This document shows positions 1 to 6,724 of a stretch of 8,356 nucleotides of DNA, piece by piece. The position numbers were made by a program, and so were the translations under genes. The stretch's first letter is position 1. Each line of letters starts with the position of its first letter. Location: positions 1-8,356 of the forward strand of contig JAUVVE010000029.1 in assembly GCA_030604795.1 (NCBI GenBank), given 5' to 3'. The notes under the pieces are model-generated. The model was given only the letters and a program-made list of their open reading frames with translations, had not been told where the DNA came from and made no database searches. Source of the DNA: Dehalococcoidia bacterium. GTDB taxonomy: Bacteria; Chloroflexota; Dehalococcoidia; GIF9; UBA5629.

Positions 1-2139
1 CTGCAGGAAAGAGGTGGAGATGCTTCCGTGTTCTTGAGCTAGCTGTTTGGCGGCCTCCAGCAGTGAGTCTTCGGGGCCCTTTTGGGAAGACGCCAGGTCG
101 GTCATCTCCTCGAATCTAAGCCGTTCCGCTTCCGGTCTTTGTTGGCTGCCCCAGAAGTTCACCAATCTCTCGATTTCGGCATCGGAGGCAAATGTTCCCT
201 GGAGGCGTTTGGGCTTGCTGGCATCGGTGGGCATATATAGCATGTCCCCTCGGCCCAGCAGCTTTTCGGCTCCGACGGAATCTAGAATGGTGCGTGAGTC
301 CACTTGTGAGGCGAGTGCAAAACTAATACGGGTAGGGAAATTCGCTTTGATGAGGCCGGTGACGACATCGACAGAGGGGCGCTGGGTGGCTACAATGAGA
401 TGGATACCAGTGGCCCGCGCTAGCTGGGCCAGACGGCACAGCAGGTGTTCTACCTCGTCGAAGGCCGTCATCATCAAGTCAGCTAGCTCATCGACGACCA
501 GCACCGTATAGGGCATACTGTCCCCCGGTGCTTGGTTCTTGTTGTAGCTGTCGATGTTGCGTGCTCCAGCCTGGGCAAACTTGCGATAGCGATTGTCCAT
601 CTCTAGATTGAGCCAACGCAGTGCCACTATTGCCTTGTCGGTGTCAACAACTACAGGGGCTGCCAGGTGGGGTAGGCTATTATAGTTGACTAACTCCACT
701 CTCTTGGGGTCAATCATGATAAGCTGCACGTCATCAGGGGTATTCTGAATGAGCAAGCTGGAAACGGTCGAGTTGAGGCAGGCAGTCTTACCGCTACCGG
801 TGGCCCCGGCAATAAGTAAATGGGGCATCTTGGCTAAGTCGGCAACTACTGTTTCGCCCCCGGCGCCTTTGCCTAGGGCCAGGGCTAGTTTTGATCTGGC
901 AGTGATTTTCTGAAAAGCAGGGCTCTCTATGACACTTCGGAGGTTGACCAAGCCGAAGGTGGTGTTGGGGACCTCGATACCTACTACCGCTTTCCCGGGT
1001 ATGGGGGCTTCGATTCTGATGCTGGGTGCGGCTAGTGCCAGAGCAAGGTCGCTGGCCAGCGAGCTGATGCGCTCCACCTTGACTCTGGTTTTTGATATCT
1101 CCTCTGACCGGACTTTGACATTGCCATCCTTGTCACGTTCTCTGATTTCTTTGTATTTGCGGTCCCAGCCGGGCTCAACGCCAAACTGGGTCACTGTGGG
1201 GCCGGCGTTTATCTGGACTACCTTGGCCTCAACACCGTAGCTGGCTAAAGCCTCTTGGATGAGGTCTCCTCGCTTCTCAATCTCGGCCCGGCTTAGTTCT
1301 ACCTCTGTGGGCTTATCGAAAATGCCGATTGGCGGTAATTGCCAGCCACCGGCTGTAACCACTGGCTGGTATTTTCCTGGTTCCCATGTTTGCGCAGCAG
1401 GTGCCTCGCCGGTCACTGGTGGTGGGGGGGTAGGCGCTGGGGTTGAGAGTGGAGTTGGGACTGGTCTGGCTTCTTCTGGCTCCGCTTCTGTTGGCGCTAT
1501 CCTCTCAAATTCGATTTCTCCTGGTGCCGGTTCGAATGTAGTCTTGGGACGGGCTTGCCCGGCTTTGGAGAGGGATTGCCAGCCAAGCTTGAAAGCTCGC
1601 CCTATGGCCTTGGCTATGCGGACTATCAGGTGCCACGTCCACCGAGGGGCTAGAAATACGATGCCCAAGGCGGTGAGCCCGGCCAGTCTTAATACTCCTA
1701 CAGTGTCAGAATGGGTGATGATAGTCTGGCCGAATTCACCACCCAGAGTAGCTCGACTGGCGACACCACTTCCGGGAGAAAAGAAGGCCAACAGTCCCCA
1801 GATGGCCAAGGCCAGGCCAATCCCGCCAAGCCACCGATTCCAGTAGCGTAGTAATAGCGAGAACTTCCCTTGCCAGATTATCCAGATTGTCACCCCCAGG
1901 GCTGCGGCAGCGAGAAATAGGCCAAGCCCCAGGAGTTCAAGCAAACCTTCCCATGCGGTGGTAGTCCAGCTAGTTATGACGGGCCAAAACAACCATATTA
2001 GGCCGATGGCAACGATTACGAGTAGCAGTCTCATAACCGGTGGGGAGGCAATAAAGCTGAAGAAACGTTTCCACAGCGGCTGCCCCTTTCTAGTTGCTCC
2101 GTGGGTTGCTGGTTTAGCAGTTCTTCTTTTCTTGGGCAC
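1..2139 (-). CDS. ftsK: DNA translocase FtsK/SpoIIIE, 3' end cut by window edge
   Basis: Membrane-anchored hexameric ATPase that pumps double-stranded DNA and clears chromosomes from the division septum. My translation gives 713 residues without a stop. A basic N-terminus is followed by four likely membrane segments (about residues 36-56, 66-89, 103-121, 148-173), a proline-rich linker (about 203-265, densest at 226-241), then the motor. Walker A is GATGSGKT at 445-452, Walker B is VLVVDEL at 546-552, and ATQRPSVDV follows at 584-592. The last residues (GSISTSFLQ) match the start of the winged-helix gamma domain that reads orienting DNA sites, so perhaps 50-60 residues are missing beyond the left edge. 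The GTG start at 2139 follows the RNase J stop by 8 bases; a GAGGTG 11 bases upstream, inside the end of the RNase J gene, is the likely ribosome site. The linker is short compared with E. coli FtsK, so the form is SpoIIIE-like. About 25 charged residues (roughly 324-350) lie in the alpha-beta part of the motor where many homologues have a short loop. Confidence 0.97.
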   Translation of the reverse strand, partial: MPKKRRTAKPATHGATRKGQPLWKRFFSFIASPPVMRLLLVIVAIGLIWLFWPVITSWTTTAWEGLLELLGLGLFLAAAALGVTIWIIWQGKFSLLLRYWNRWLGGIGLALAIWGLLAFFSPGSGVASRATLGGEFGQTIITHSDTVGVLRLAGLTALGIVFLAPRWTWHLIVRIAKAIGRAFKLGWQSLSKAGQARPKTTFEPAPGEIEFERIAPTEAEPEEARPVPTPLSTPAPTPPPPVTGEAPAAQTWEPGKYQPVVTAGGWQLPPIGIFDKPTEVELSRAEIEKRGDLIQEALASYGVEAKVVQINAGPTVTQFGVEPGWDRKYKEIRERDKDGNVKVRSEEISKTRVKVERISSLASDLALALAAPSIRIEAPIPGKAVVGIEVPNTTFGLVNLRSVIESPAFQKITARSKLALALGKGAGGETVVADLAKMPHLLIAGATGSGKTACLNSTVSSLLIQNTPDDVQLIMIDPKRVELVNYNSLPHLAAPVVVDTDKAIVALRWLNLEMDNRYRKFAQAGARNIDSYNKNQAPGDSMPYTVLVVDELADLMMTAFDEVEHLLCRLAQLARATGIHLIVATQRPSVDVVTGLIKANFPTRISFALASQVDSRTILDSVGAEKLLGRGDMLYMPTDASKPKRLQGTFASDAEIERLVNFWGSQQRPEAERLRFEEMTDLASSQKGPEDSLLEAAKQLAQEHGSISTSFLQ

Positions 2140-2147
2140 AGCCTTTA

Positions 2148-3806
2148 CTACACCTCTACAGTCGTGGTGAGAATCATGGGGCGCCGGCGGGTCTGTTCAT
2201 AGAAGAACTGGCCCAGGGTGTCTTTGACTTTGGTGTTGATGAAGCTCCATTCAAGCGGCCGCCCACCGCTGCGGTCTAGAGTCGTTGCTACCAGGTCTCG
2301 TCCCTGGTCCAGTATGTTCTCGCCTTCTTGCTTGTCCACGAATCCTCGCGATACGATATCGGGGCGGCCTACGACTTTGCCCATCTTCTTGTCGATGGCG
2401 ATAATTACTACCACGATACCGTCTCTGGACAATAGCTTCCGGTCGCGGAGAATGACACTGGCGAGGTCGCCCATGACCAGGCCATCCACGTAGACATGGC
2501 CGGCCGGCAACTTGCCGGCTATTCTACATTTCTCCTGGTCAAGCTCAAGGATGTTCCCGTTTTCTATGACGAAGACATTGGTTTTTGGCATGCCCAAGGC
2601 CTTTGCCAGATTGGCATGCAAGCTCAAGTGGCGGTATTCGCCGTGAATCGGCACAAAAAACTTGGGCTTGACTAGGCTGAGCAGGAGTTTCAGCTCTTCT
2701 TGGCTGCCGTGGCCGTGAACGTGGACTTGAGCTAGTTTTGCATAGATTACCTGGGCGCCCTGGCGGAAAAGGCTGTCTACGGTCCGGTTGACCAGTGCTT
2801 CGTTGCCCGGAACAGGTGTGGCCGACATCACTACGGTGTCACCGGGGATAATACGAACTTGACTGTTATCTCGATTGGCAATGCGTACCAGCGCGGAGGT
2901 GGGCTCTCCCTGGCTGCCTGTAGTGAGAAGAACCACTTTGTTGTGGGGGAAGTGGTGGAGTTCTTCAAAGCGGCGCAGTACACCAGGTGGACTGTTGAGA
3001 TAACCCAACTCTGATGCCATACGGGCCGTGTTTCTCATGCTCCGACCAATGACGAAGACATGCCGCTGATGTTTAGCAGCAGCGTCAATCACCTGCTGAA
3101 TGCGGGAGACTAGTGAGGAAAAGGTGGTTATGATTACTCTTCCAGGTGCTTCAGCGATGATGCGTTCCAGTGTTTCGCCAACTACACTCTCAGATGGTGT
3201 ATACCCTGGAAGCTCGGCATAAGTTGAGTCGGCGAGGAGAAGGAGGACTTTCTGGTCTCCTAGTTGAGCCAGCTTGGCTAGTTCGGTGGGTTTGCCGTCC
3301 ACCGGCGTGTAGTCAATCTTGAAATCACCGCTGTGAACCACTATACCGATGGGGGTGTGGACAATCAGCCCTACTGAATCGGGAATGCTATGGCAAACGG
3401 AAAACGGCTCTACTGTGAAGCTGCCCAGCGAGAACTTGCCCCCGGCTTGAATTGTCGTGAGTTTTGCTTTCTTTAAGTATCTGTGTTCCTTCAACTTGAC
3501 GGAGATTAGCCCCTGAGTAAGCTTGGTACTGTATATCGGCAGGTCGAGCTGGGGCAGAATGTATGGCAGAGCACCGATATGGTCTTCGTGGCCGTGGGTT
3601 ATGACTATACCGCGCAGCTTTTGTCGCCTTTCCAGCAGATAGCCTATGTCCGGGATGACGAGGTCAACACCGAGCATGTCTTCTTTAGGGAACATGAGCC
3701 CGGCGTCGACCACGATGATGTCGTTGGCATACTCAATGGCCAACATGTTCTTGCCGATTTCGCCTAATCCACCTAGTGGGATTATCCTCAGTTTGTGTCT
3801 GGGCAT
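2148..3806 (-). CDS. rnj: Ribonuclease J (metallo-beta-lactamase/beta-CASP family)
   Basis: Zinc-dependent ribonuclease with 5'-3' exonuclease and endonuclease activity, acting in mRNA decay and rRNA/mRNA 5'-end maturation in the cytoplasm. At 552 residues it has the usual length for the family. The metallo-beta-lactamase motif HGHEDH is at 71-76, further metal ligands are H139 (in CHSIPDS) and D161 (in SGDFK), and the beta-CASP part includes ADSTYAE (192-198), HVHGHGSQEE (362-371) and PIHGEY (386-391). The C-terminal domain (about 450-552) is complete. The ATG at 3806 follows a GGGAGG ribosome site by four bases, and that site overlaps the stop codon of the upstream glycosylase gene, so translation is probably coupled. 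The gene precedes ftsK in the same operon, a pairing also seen in other bacteria. No second RNase J paralogue is visible in the window. Whether it is closer to J1 or J2 cannot be told by eye. Confidence 0.97.
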   Translation of the reverse strand: MPRHKLRIIPLGGLGEIGKNMLAIEYANDIIVVDAGLMFPKEDMLGVDLVIPDIGYLLERRQKLRGIVITHGHEDHIGALPYILPQLDLPIYSTKLTQGLISVKLKEHRYLKKAKLTTIQAGGKFSLGSFTVEPFSVCHSIPDSVGLIVHTPIGIVVHSGDFKIDYTPVDGKPTELAKLAQLGDQKVLLLLADSTYAELPGYTPSESVVGETLERIIAEAPGRVIITTFSSLVSRIQQVIDAAAKHQRHVFVIGRSMRNTARMASELGYLNSPPGVLRRFEELHHFPHNKVVLLTTGSQGEPTSALVRIANRDNSQVRIIPGDTVVMSATPVPGNEALVNRTVDSLFRQGAQVIYAKLAQVHVHGHGSQEELKLLLSLVKPKFFVPIHGEYRHLSLHANLAKALGMPKTNVFVIENGNILELDQEKCRIAGKLPAGHVYVDGLVMGDLASVILRDRKLLSRDGIVVVIIAIDKKMGKVVGRPDIVSRGFVDKQEGENILDQGRDLVATTLDRSGGRPLEWSFINTKVKDTLGQFFYEQTRRRPMILTTTVEV

Positions 3807-3810
3807 GGTT

Positions 3811-3818
3811 CCTCCCTA
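3811..3818 (-). promoter_or_regulatory. Ribosome binding site of rnj overlapping the glycosylase stop codon
   Basis: On the minus strand the sequence TAGGGAGG is followed by AACC and the RNase J ATG. TAG is the glycosylase stop, and its last base begins the GGGAGG Shine-Dalgarno sequence. This is seen directly. The overlap suggests that ribosomes ending on the first gene expose or feed the second start. Confidence 0.8.
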
Positions 3819-4412
3819 AAACAAGCTTAGCTGTTGAGGTTCGGCTTCAGCCTCGTTCAGCTTCTCTGCCTGAGCCAGAATCTGTGGGATGGTGAGCATA
3901 TCGGCCTCGATGACTTTGCGCAAGCTTCCTTGATGGAGAGCCGCCGCTGGATGATACATTGCGTAGTAAATGATATTGTCTTGCTTCTTGGCTTTGCCAT
4001 GGACCTTGCTGATGGTCTGGTTGGGGAAGTATCTTGCCATAGAGTAACGACCCAGGGTAACAATCATCTTGGGGCGGATTAGGTCTATCTGGTGGTTGAG
4101 CCACTTGCTGCAAGTCTGGATTTCCGCAGGCAAAGGGTCGCGGTTGCCAGGTGGGCGGCACTTGATGACGTTAGCAATGTAAACTTGGTCGCGTTTGAGA
4201 CTGATGGAGGCTAACAGCTCCTCCAGATACTGCCCTGCTGGGCCGACGAAGGGGCGCCCCTGTTGGTCTTCATACCATCCTGGTGCCTCGCCGATGAAAA
4301 GCAGAGTGGCCTTTTCTGGCCCTTCGCCGGGGACTGCTCTGTTGCGATGTTTGCCTAACTCGCAATCTCGACAGAGTTCAATTTGCTCATAGAGTTCGGT
4401 AAGCGCTGACAT
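3816..4412 (-). CDS. Family 4 uracil-DNA glycosylase with [4Fe-4S] cluster and C-terminal clamp motif
   Basis: Removes uracil from DNA, starting base-excision repair of deaminated cytosine. Numbered from the TTG at 4421 (201 residues), the motifs are CRDC (C17, C20), GEAPG (44-48), GRPFVGPAG (55-63), NVIKCRPPGNRDP (84-96, with C88), C104, and HPAAAL (157-162). The four cysteines fit the iron-sulfur cluster of this family, and GEAPG and the HPAA motif form the uracil pocket. I prefer the ATG at 4412 (198 residues), because the TTG at 4421 falls inside the -10 box of a strong promoter and would not be transcribed from it. Neither start has a well-spaced Shine-Dalgarno. After an acidic, probably flexible stretch (about 185-195) the protein ends in QLSLF, the textbook bacterial beta-clamp-binding pentapeptide. 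It is first in an operon with rnj and ftsK. Older annotations call such proteins 'phage SPO1 DNA polymerase-related'; the full motif set supports glycosylase instead. Confidence 0.94.
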   Translation of the reverse strand: MSALTELYEQIELCRDCELGKHRNRAVPGEGPEKATLLFIGEAPGWYEDQQGRPFVGPAGQYLEELLASISLKRDQVYIANVIKCRPPGNRDPLPAEIQTCSKWLNHQIDLIRPKMIVTLGRYSMARYFPNQTISKVHGKAKKQDNIIYYAMYHPAAALHQGSLRKVIEADMLTIPQILAQAEKLNEAEAEPQQLSLF

Positions 4413-4420
4413 CCGAGGCA

Positions 4421-4449
4421 ATCATAGCATAGCCTCTTTTGACGGTCAA
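4421..4449 (-). promoter_or_regulatory. Strong sigma70-type promoter for the glycosylase-rnj-ftsK operon
   Basis: Reading the minus strand, TTGACC (4449-4444), a 17-base spacer, and TATGAT (4426-4421) form a near-consensus promoter with an extended -10 (TGC just before TATGAT). Transcription should begin about 6-8 bases after the -10, near 4413-4415, at or just before the ATG at 4412, giving a leaderless or nearly leaderless mRNA. The promoter occupies most of the 38-base gap after the DUF1634 stop. The elements are seen directly; the start of transcription is inferred. Confidence 0.72.
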
Positions 4450-4450
4450 T

Positions 4451-4831
4451 CTAGATTAGCGCTAGAACAAGGCTGAAGGCGAGGACGCAGAGAAGTGTGA
4501 TACAGACACCCAGGTAAAGCTTGTCCCTGTCTATTGAGAAGGTGACCAACGCTACGATGACCTGTGCAACAGGGGTGAGCAAAAGGGTCAGAATTCCGAG
4601 GGTGATAATTGCCGCAGCGTCGAGCTTCAGAATGCCTTCCAGTAGCTGGCTCAACGGGGGTGTGGGTTCAATGTCCTTGGCTCCGGCGATAGCCACTAGC
4701 GCAAGGCCGACAACGACCAAAGCCAGGGAAACCATGACACCCAGTCTGAAGCTAAGGCTAACCCGATTGTCTAGGCGGCCTTCTGTCAGGTTTTTGGTTT
4801 TCATATTCTTTGTACTCTTGACGTTGTTCAT
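4451..4831 (-). CDS. DUF1634 family membrane protein
   Basis: Small integral membrane protein of 126 residues with three likely membrane segments (about 30-50, 72-97 and 105-126). The second segment contains GILTLLLTPVAQV, followed by FSIDRDKLY before the third. This pattern of a TPxxxV helix and a DRDxLY turn matches what I recall of DUF1634, a family whose genes commonly lie beside TauE/SafE-type exporters, as here (147 bases downstream of one, same strand). Its function is unknown; a helper or regulatory subunit of the exporter is inference from neighbourhood only. The start is uncertain: the ATG at 4831 and an in-frame ATG at residue 10 (4804) both lack a clear ribosome site. The longer form adds only a basic tail, which would be expected to stay on the cytoplasmic side. 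Confidence 0.82.
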   Translation of the reverse strand: MNNVKSTKNMKTKNLTEGRLDNRVSLSFRLGVMVSLALVVVGLALVAIAGAKDIEPTPPLSQLLEGILKLDAAAIITLGILTLLLTPVAQVIVALVTFSIDRDKLYLGVCITLLCVLAFSLVLALI

Positions 4832-4843
4832 GAACGCTGGGTT

Positions 4844-4943
4844 GTCTCTCTGGCCCCTTCGTCCCCCGTCAGTCTGAAGGAGCTTGTTCCCCTGTCACTC
4901 TGGGCCCTTCGTTTTGGGTCGCTTCTGTTCCCTCGGAATGACG
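4844..4943. repeat. Degenerate ~25-base tandem units with an inverted end, between the exporter and DUF1634 genes
   Basis: This spacer of 147 bases (4832-4978) holds no gene. Three plus-strand units begin GTCTCTCTGG (4844), GTCAGTCTGA (4868) and GTCACTCTGG (4894), 24 and 26 bases apart. The 20 bases from 4843 and those from 4893 match at 18 positions. A fourth unit runs on the opposite strand: CGTCATTCCGAGGGA (4943-4929) matches the unit at 4867 at 12 of 15 positions, making an imperfect inverted pair. The pattern resembles the short GTCATTCTGAG-type intergenic repeats seen in many bacterial genomes, but identity with a known family is unproven. No good terminator with a T-run is visible here. 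Confidence 0.6.
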
Positions 4944-4978
4944 AAGAAAGGGCGTCTTCTTCTTTAACATTGCCAACC

Positions 4979-5911
4979 TCATATAATGCTGGCTGCTCGA
5001 CAGAACATTAGGACAGCCGTAATGGACAAGAACACGCCAAATACACGCCTGAGTAGTATTCCTCTGGCTCTTTGCGCTAATTCGGTGCCAAGCCTGGCTC
5101 CTATGACCACACCGATGATTAGAGGGGCGACCATGGTCGGGTATACATTTCCGTGATAGTAATGAATGAGTGCGCCAACCGTGGCTGTGATAGCTATCAT
5201 GAAGCTGCTCGTAGCGATGGTCGGTTTCATGGGCAAGCCCATCACCAGGTTCATTATGGGCACTTGGACGATGCCACCACCTATGCCAAGCAAACTTGAA
5301 AGACCACCAGCCAGAAAGCCAGCTCCGAGACCTTGTGGCACGTGGCTGACTTTGTAGGTAACTTGCCTGCCCAGGTTCTGGTCATAGTATGAGCTTGCCA
5401 GCCAGTTCGATGGGTCGGTTGAGGCGTTGTCGTGCTTGGCTGGACTGTGTTGGGAGGGGTTGTCCTCAGCTCCGACGGACTGGCGCGTGATCATAGTATA
5501 GGCGACATAAATTAGGATAACCCCGAACAGGGCACTTAAGGCCGATGAGGCGAGGAGTGTGACAATAAAAGCCCCGACAATAGCCCCAGGGGTTGTTGCC
5601 GTTTCCAGAAGCAGGCCGAGCTTGACGTTGGTCAACCGGTTCTTGGTATATATGCCAGCAGCAGTGCAGGAGGTAGCCACAATTGCTACCAAGCTGCTGC
5701 CAATAGCTATGTGAATTGGCAAATGGAGGGCCAGGGTAAGCATTGGCACGATAAAGACACCACCACCCACTCCTAGCGTTGAGCCTAGAAGGCCGGCGAC
5801 TAACCCTGTGCCGCCCAATACCCAGAGGTTTACTTCAGCCAAGGTTACTACTGGACATAGTAGCATTGGAGAGAGCAGGAGGTCAATTCGTTTGAAGTGC
5901 CGTCGGGTCAC
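4979..5911 (-). CDS. TauE/SafE family (sulfite/organosulfur exporter-type) membrane permease
   Basis: Polytopic transporter of 310 residues in the inner membrane. The fold is internally duplicated, as is usual for the family: LGVGGGVFIVPML (46-58) recurs as LGIGGGIVQVPIM (208-220), and each is followed by a serine-rich helix (IAIGSSLVAIVATS at 68-81; IATSSFMIAITATVGA at 232-247). About eight membrane segments are visible, with a hydrophilic loop of about 45 residues (142-187) between the halves containing SYYDQNLGRQV. Members export sulfite, sulfoacetate or related anions, or act on unidentified substrates; nothing in the window identifies the substrate. The GTG at 5911 is the first possible start but has no clear Shine-Dalgarno, and the extra hydrophobic stretch at 11-25 is longer than I expect, so an ATG at residue 16 (5866) is possible. 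A weak TTGCCC/TTAGAG pair on the minus strand upstream is not convincing as a promoter. The gene diverges from rph and is followed by the DUF1634 gene. Confidence 0.9.
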   Translation of the reverse strand: MTRRHFKRIDLLLSPMLLCPVVTLAEVNLWVLGGTGLVAGLLGSTLGVGGGVFIVPMLTLALHLPIHIAIGSSLVAIVATSCTAAGIYTKNRLTNVKLGLLLETATTPGAIVGAFIVTLLASSALSALFGVILIYVAYTMITRQSVGAEDNPSQHSPAKHDNASTDPSNWLASSYYDQNLGRQVTYKVSHVPQGLGAGFLAGGLSSLLGIGGGIVQVPIMNLVMGLPMKPTIATSSFMIAITATVGALIHYYHGNVYPTMVAPLIIGVVIGARLGTELAQRARGILLRRVFGVFLSITAVLMFCRAASII

Positions 5912-5933
5912 TAGACTGTCTCTAACCTGACTA

Positions 5934-5963
5934 TTGTTGGGCCGGGCAAATCGATGCTATACT
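5934..5963 (+). promoter_or_regulatory. Promoter of rph
   Basis: TTGTTG (5934-5939), an 18-base spacer and TATACT (5958-5963) with TGC directly before it form a plausible extended -10 sigma70 promoter in the 87-base divergent spacer between the exporter gene and rph. Expected transcription start is near 5970, leaving a leader of about 29 bases that contains AAGG (5984-5987), 11 bases before the rph ATG. The ATG at 5954 lies across this -10 box, which rules it out as the start if the promoter is used. Confidence 0.62.
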
Positions 5964-5998
5964 ATGGTGGCAATGGACGGGGCAAGGCGGTAGCCACG

Positions 5999-6724
5999 AT
6001 GGAAAGGATAGATGGGCGTGCCAATGATGAGCTTCGCCCGGCGCATATCAGCTTAGGCTTCCAGGCTTTCGCTGAAGGCTCAGCGTTAATAGAGCTGGGG
6101 CGCACCAAGGTGCTGTGTGCGGCAAGTGTGGAGGATCGAGTTCCCAGTTTCCTCAAAGGCGAGGGTACGGGCTGGGTTACCGCCGAGTACAGCATGCTCC
6201 CACGCTCCACTGTCACTCGTACTCCGCGCAGCCTATCTCCCGAGAGGCCGGCCGGTAGAAACCAAGAAATCCAACGCCTCATCGGGCGTAGCTTGAGAGC
6301 GGTCACCGACCTGTATGCTCTGGGTGAAAGAACCTTAACAGTGGATTGTGATGTACTGCAGGCGGATGGCGGCACCCGAACCGCTGCCATAACCGGTGCA
6401 TATGTAGCCCTGTTTCAGGCATTGCATAACCTGAAAAAGCAGAGGCTGTTGCGATCAATTCCGCTGAAAAGCGCTGTAGCTGCCACCAGCGTTGGCATTG
6501 TGTTTGGAGAAGAGCTTCTTGATCTTTGTTACGATGAAGACTTCCGGGCCGGAGTGGACTTTAATGTGGTTATGACCGATAAGGGCGAGTTTGTGGAAAT
6601 TCAAGGCACAGCCGAAGGCAAGCCTTTCTCCAAAGAGACTATTGATGAGCTGCTTTCTCTTGCCCAAAAGGGAATCAAGGAGCTGTTTGAGATTCAGAAA
6701 GCTGCTCTAGCGGAGCTACATTAA
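5999..6724 (+). CDS. rph: Ribonuclease PH
   Basis: Phosphorolytic 3'-5' exoribonuclease that trims the 3' ends of tRNA precursors and helps degrade structured RNA; it works as a hexameric ring in the cytoplasm. Starting at the ATG at 5999 gives 241 residues beginning MERIDGRANDELRP, the family's standard N-terminus; the open frame extends upstream to 5954, but those 15 residues are unlike the family and overlap the promoter. Visible motifs are RTPRSLSPERPAGRNQEIQR (74-93), the phosphate-binding run DCDVLQADGGTRTAAITGA (116-134), and the active-site aspartates D181 and D187 in DEDFRAGVDFNVVMT. The C-terminal IQGTAEGKPF (201-210) is intact. In many bacteria rph is followed by the nucleotide-cleansing gene rdgB, but here it converges on proA, sharing four bases at the stop codons. 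Confidence 0.97.
   Translation: MERIDGRANDELRPAHISLGFQAFAEGSALIELGRTKVLCAASVEDRVPSFLKGEGTGWVTAEYSMLPRSTVTRTPRSLSPERPAGRNQEIQRLIGRSLRAVTDLYALGERTLTVDCDVLQADGGTRTAAITGAYVALFQALHNLKKQRLLRSIPLKSAVAATSVGIVFGEELLDLCYDEDFRAGVDFNVVMTDKGEFVEIQGTAEGKPFSKETIDELLSLAQKGIKELFEIQKAALAELH
6721..6724. other. Shared TTAA: overlapping stop codons of convergent rph and proA
   Basis: The four bases TTAA contain the TAA stop of rph on the plus strand (6722-6724) and the TAA stop of proA on the minus strand (6723-6721). No hairpin with a T-run is visible on either side, so each transcript probably runs into the other gene. Confidence 0.9.

Noticed and set aside
47..1846. Plus-strand open frames at 47-511, 929-1240 and 1259-1846
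   Set aside because: They are antisense to ftsK, whose motifs read continuously on the minus strand; their translations are serine/arginine-rich and match no family I recognise.
3847..4161. A 104-residue minus-strand frame within the glycosylase gene
   Set aside because: It is a shifted frame of a gene with clear glycosylase motifs and has no convincing start or domain of its own.
4942..4970. Possible terminator after the exporter gene (GAAGAA...TTCTTC)
   Set aside because: Only a six-base A/T-rich stem with an eight-base loop and no T-run following it on the minus strand.
5962..6390. A 142-residue minus-strand frame across the start of rph
   Set aside because: Antisense to the most conserved part of RNase PH; arginine/serine-rich composition typical of an antisense frame.
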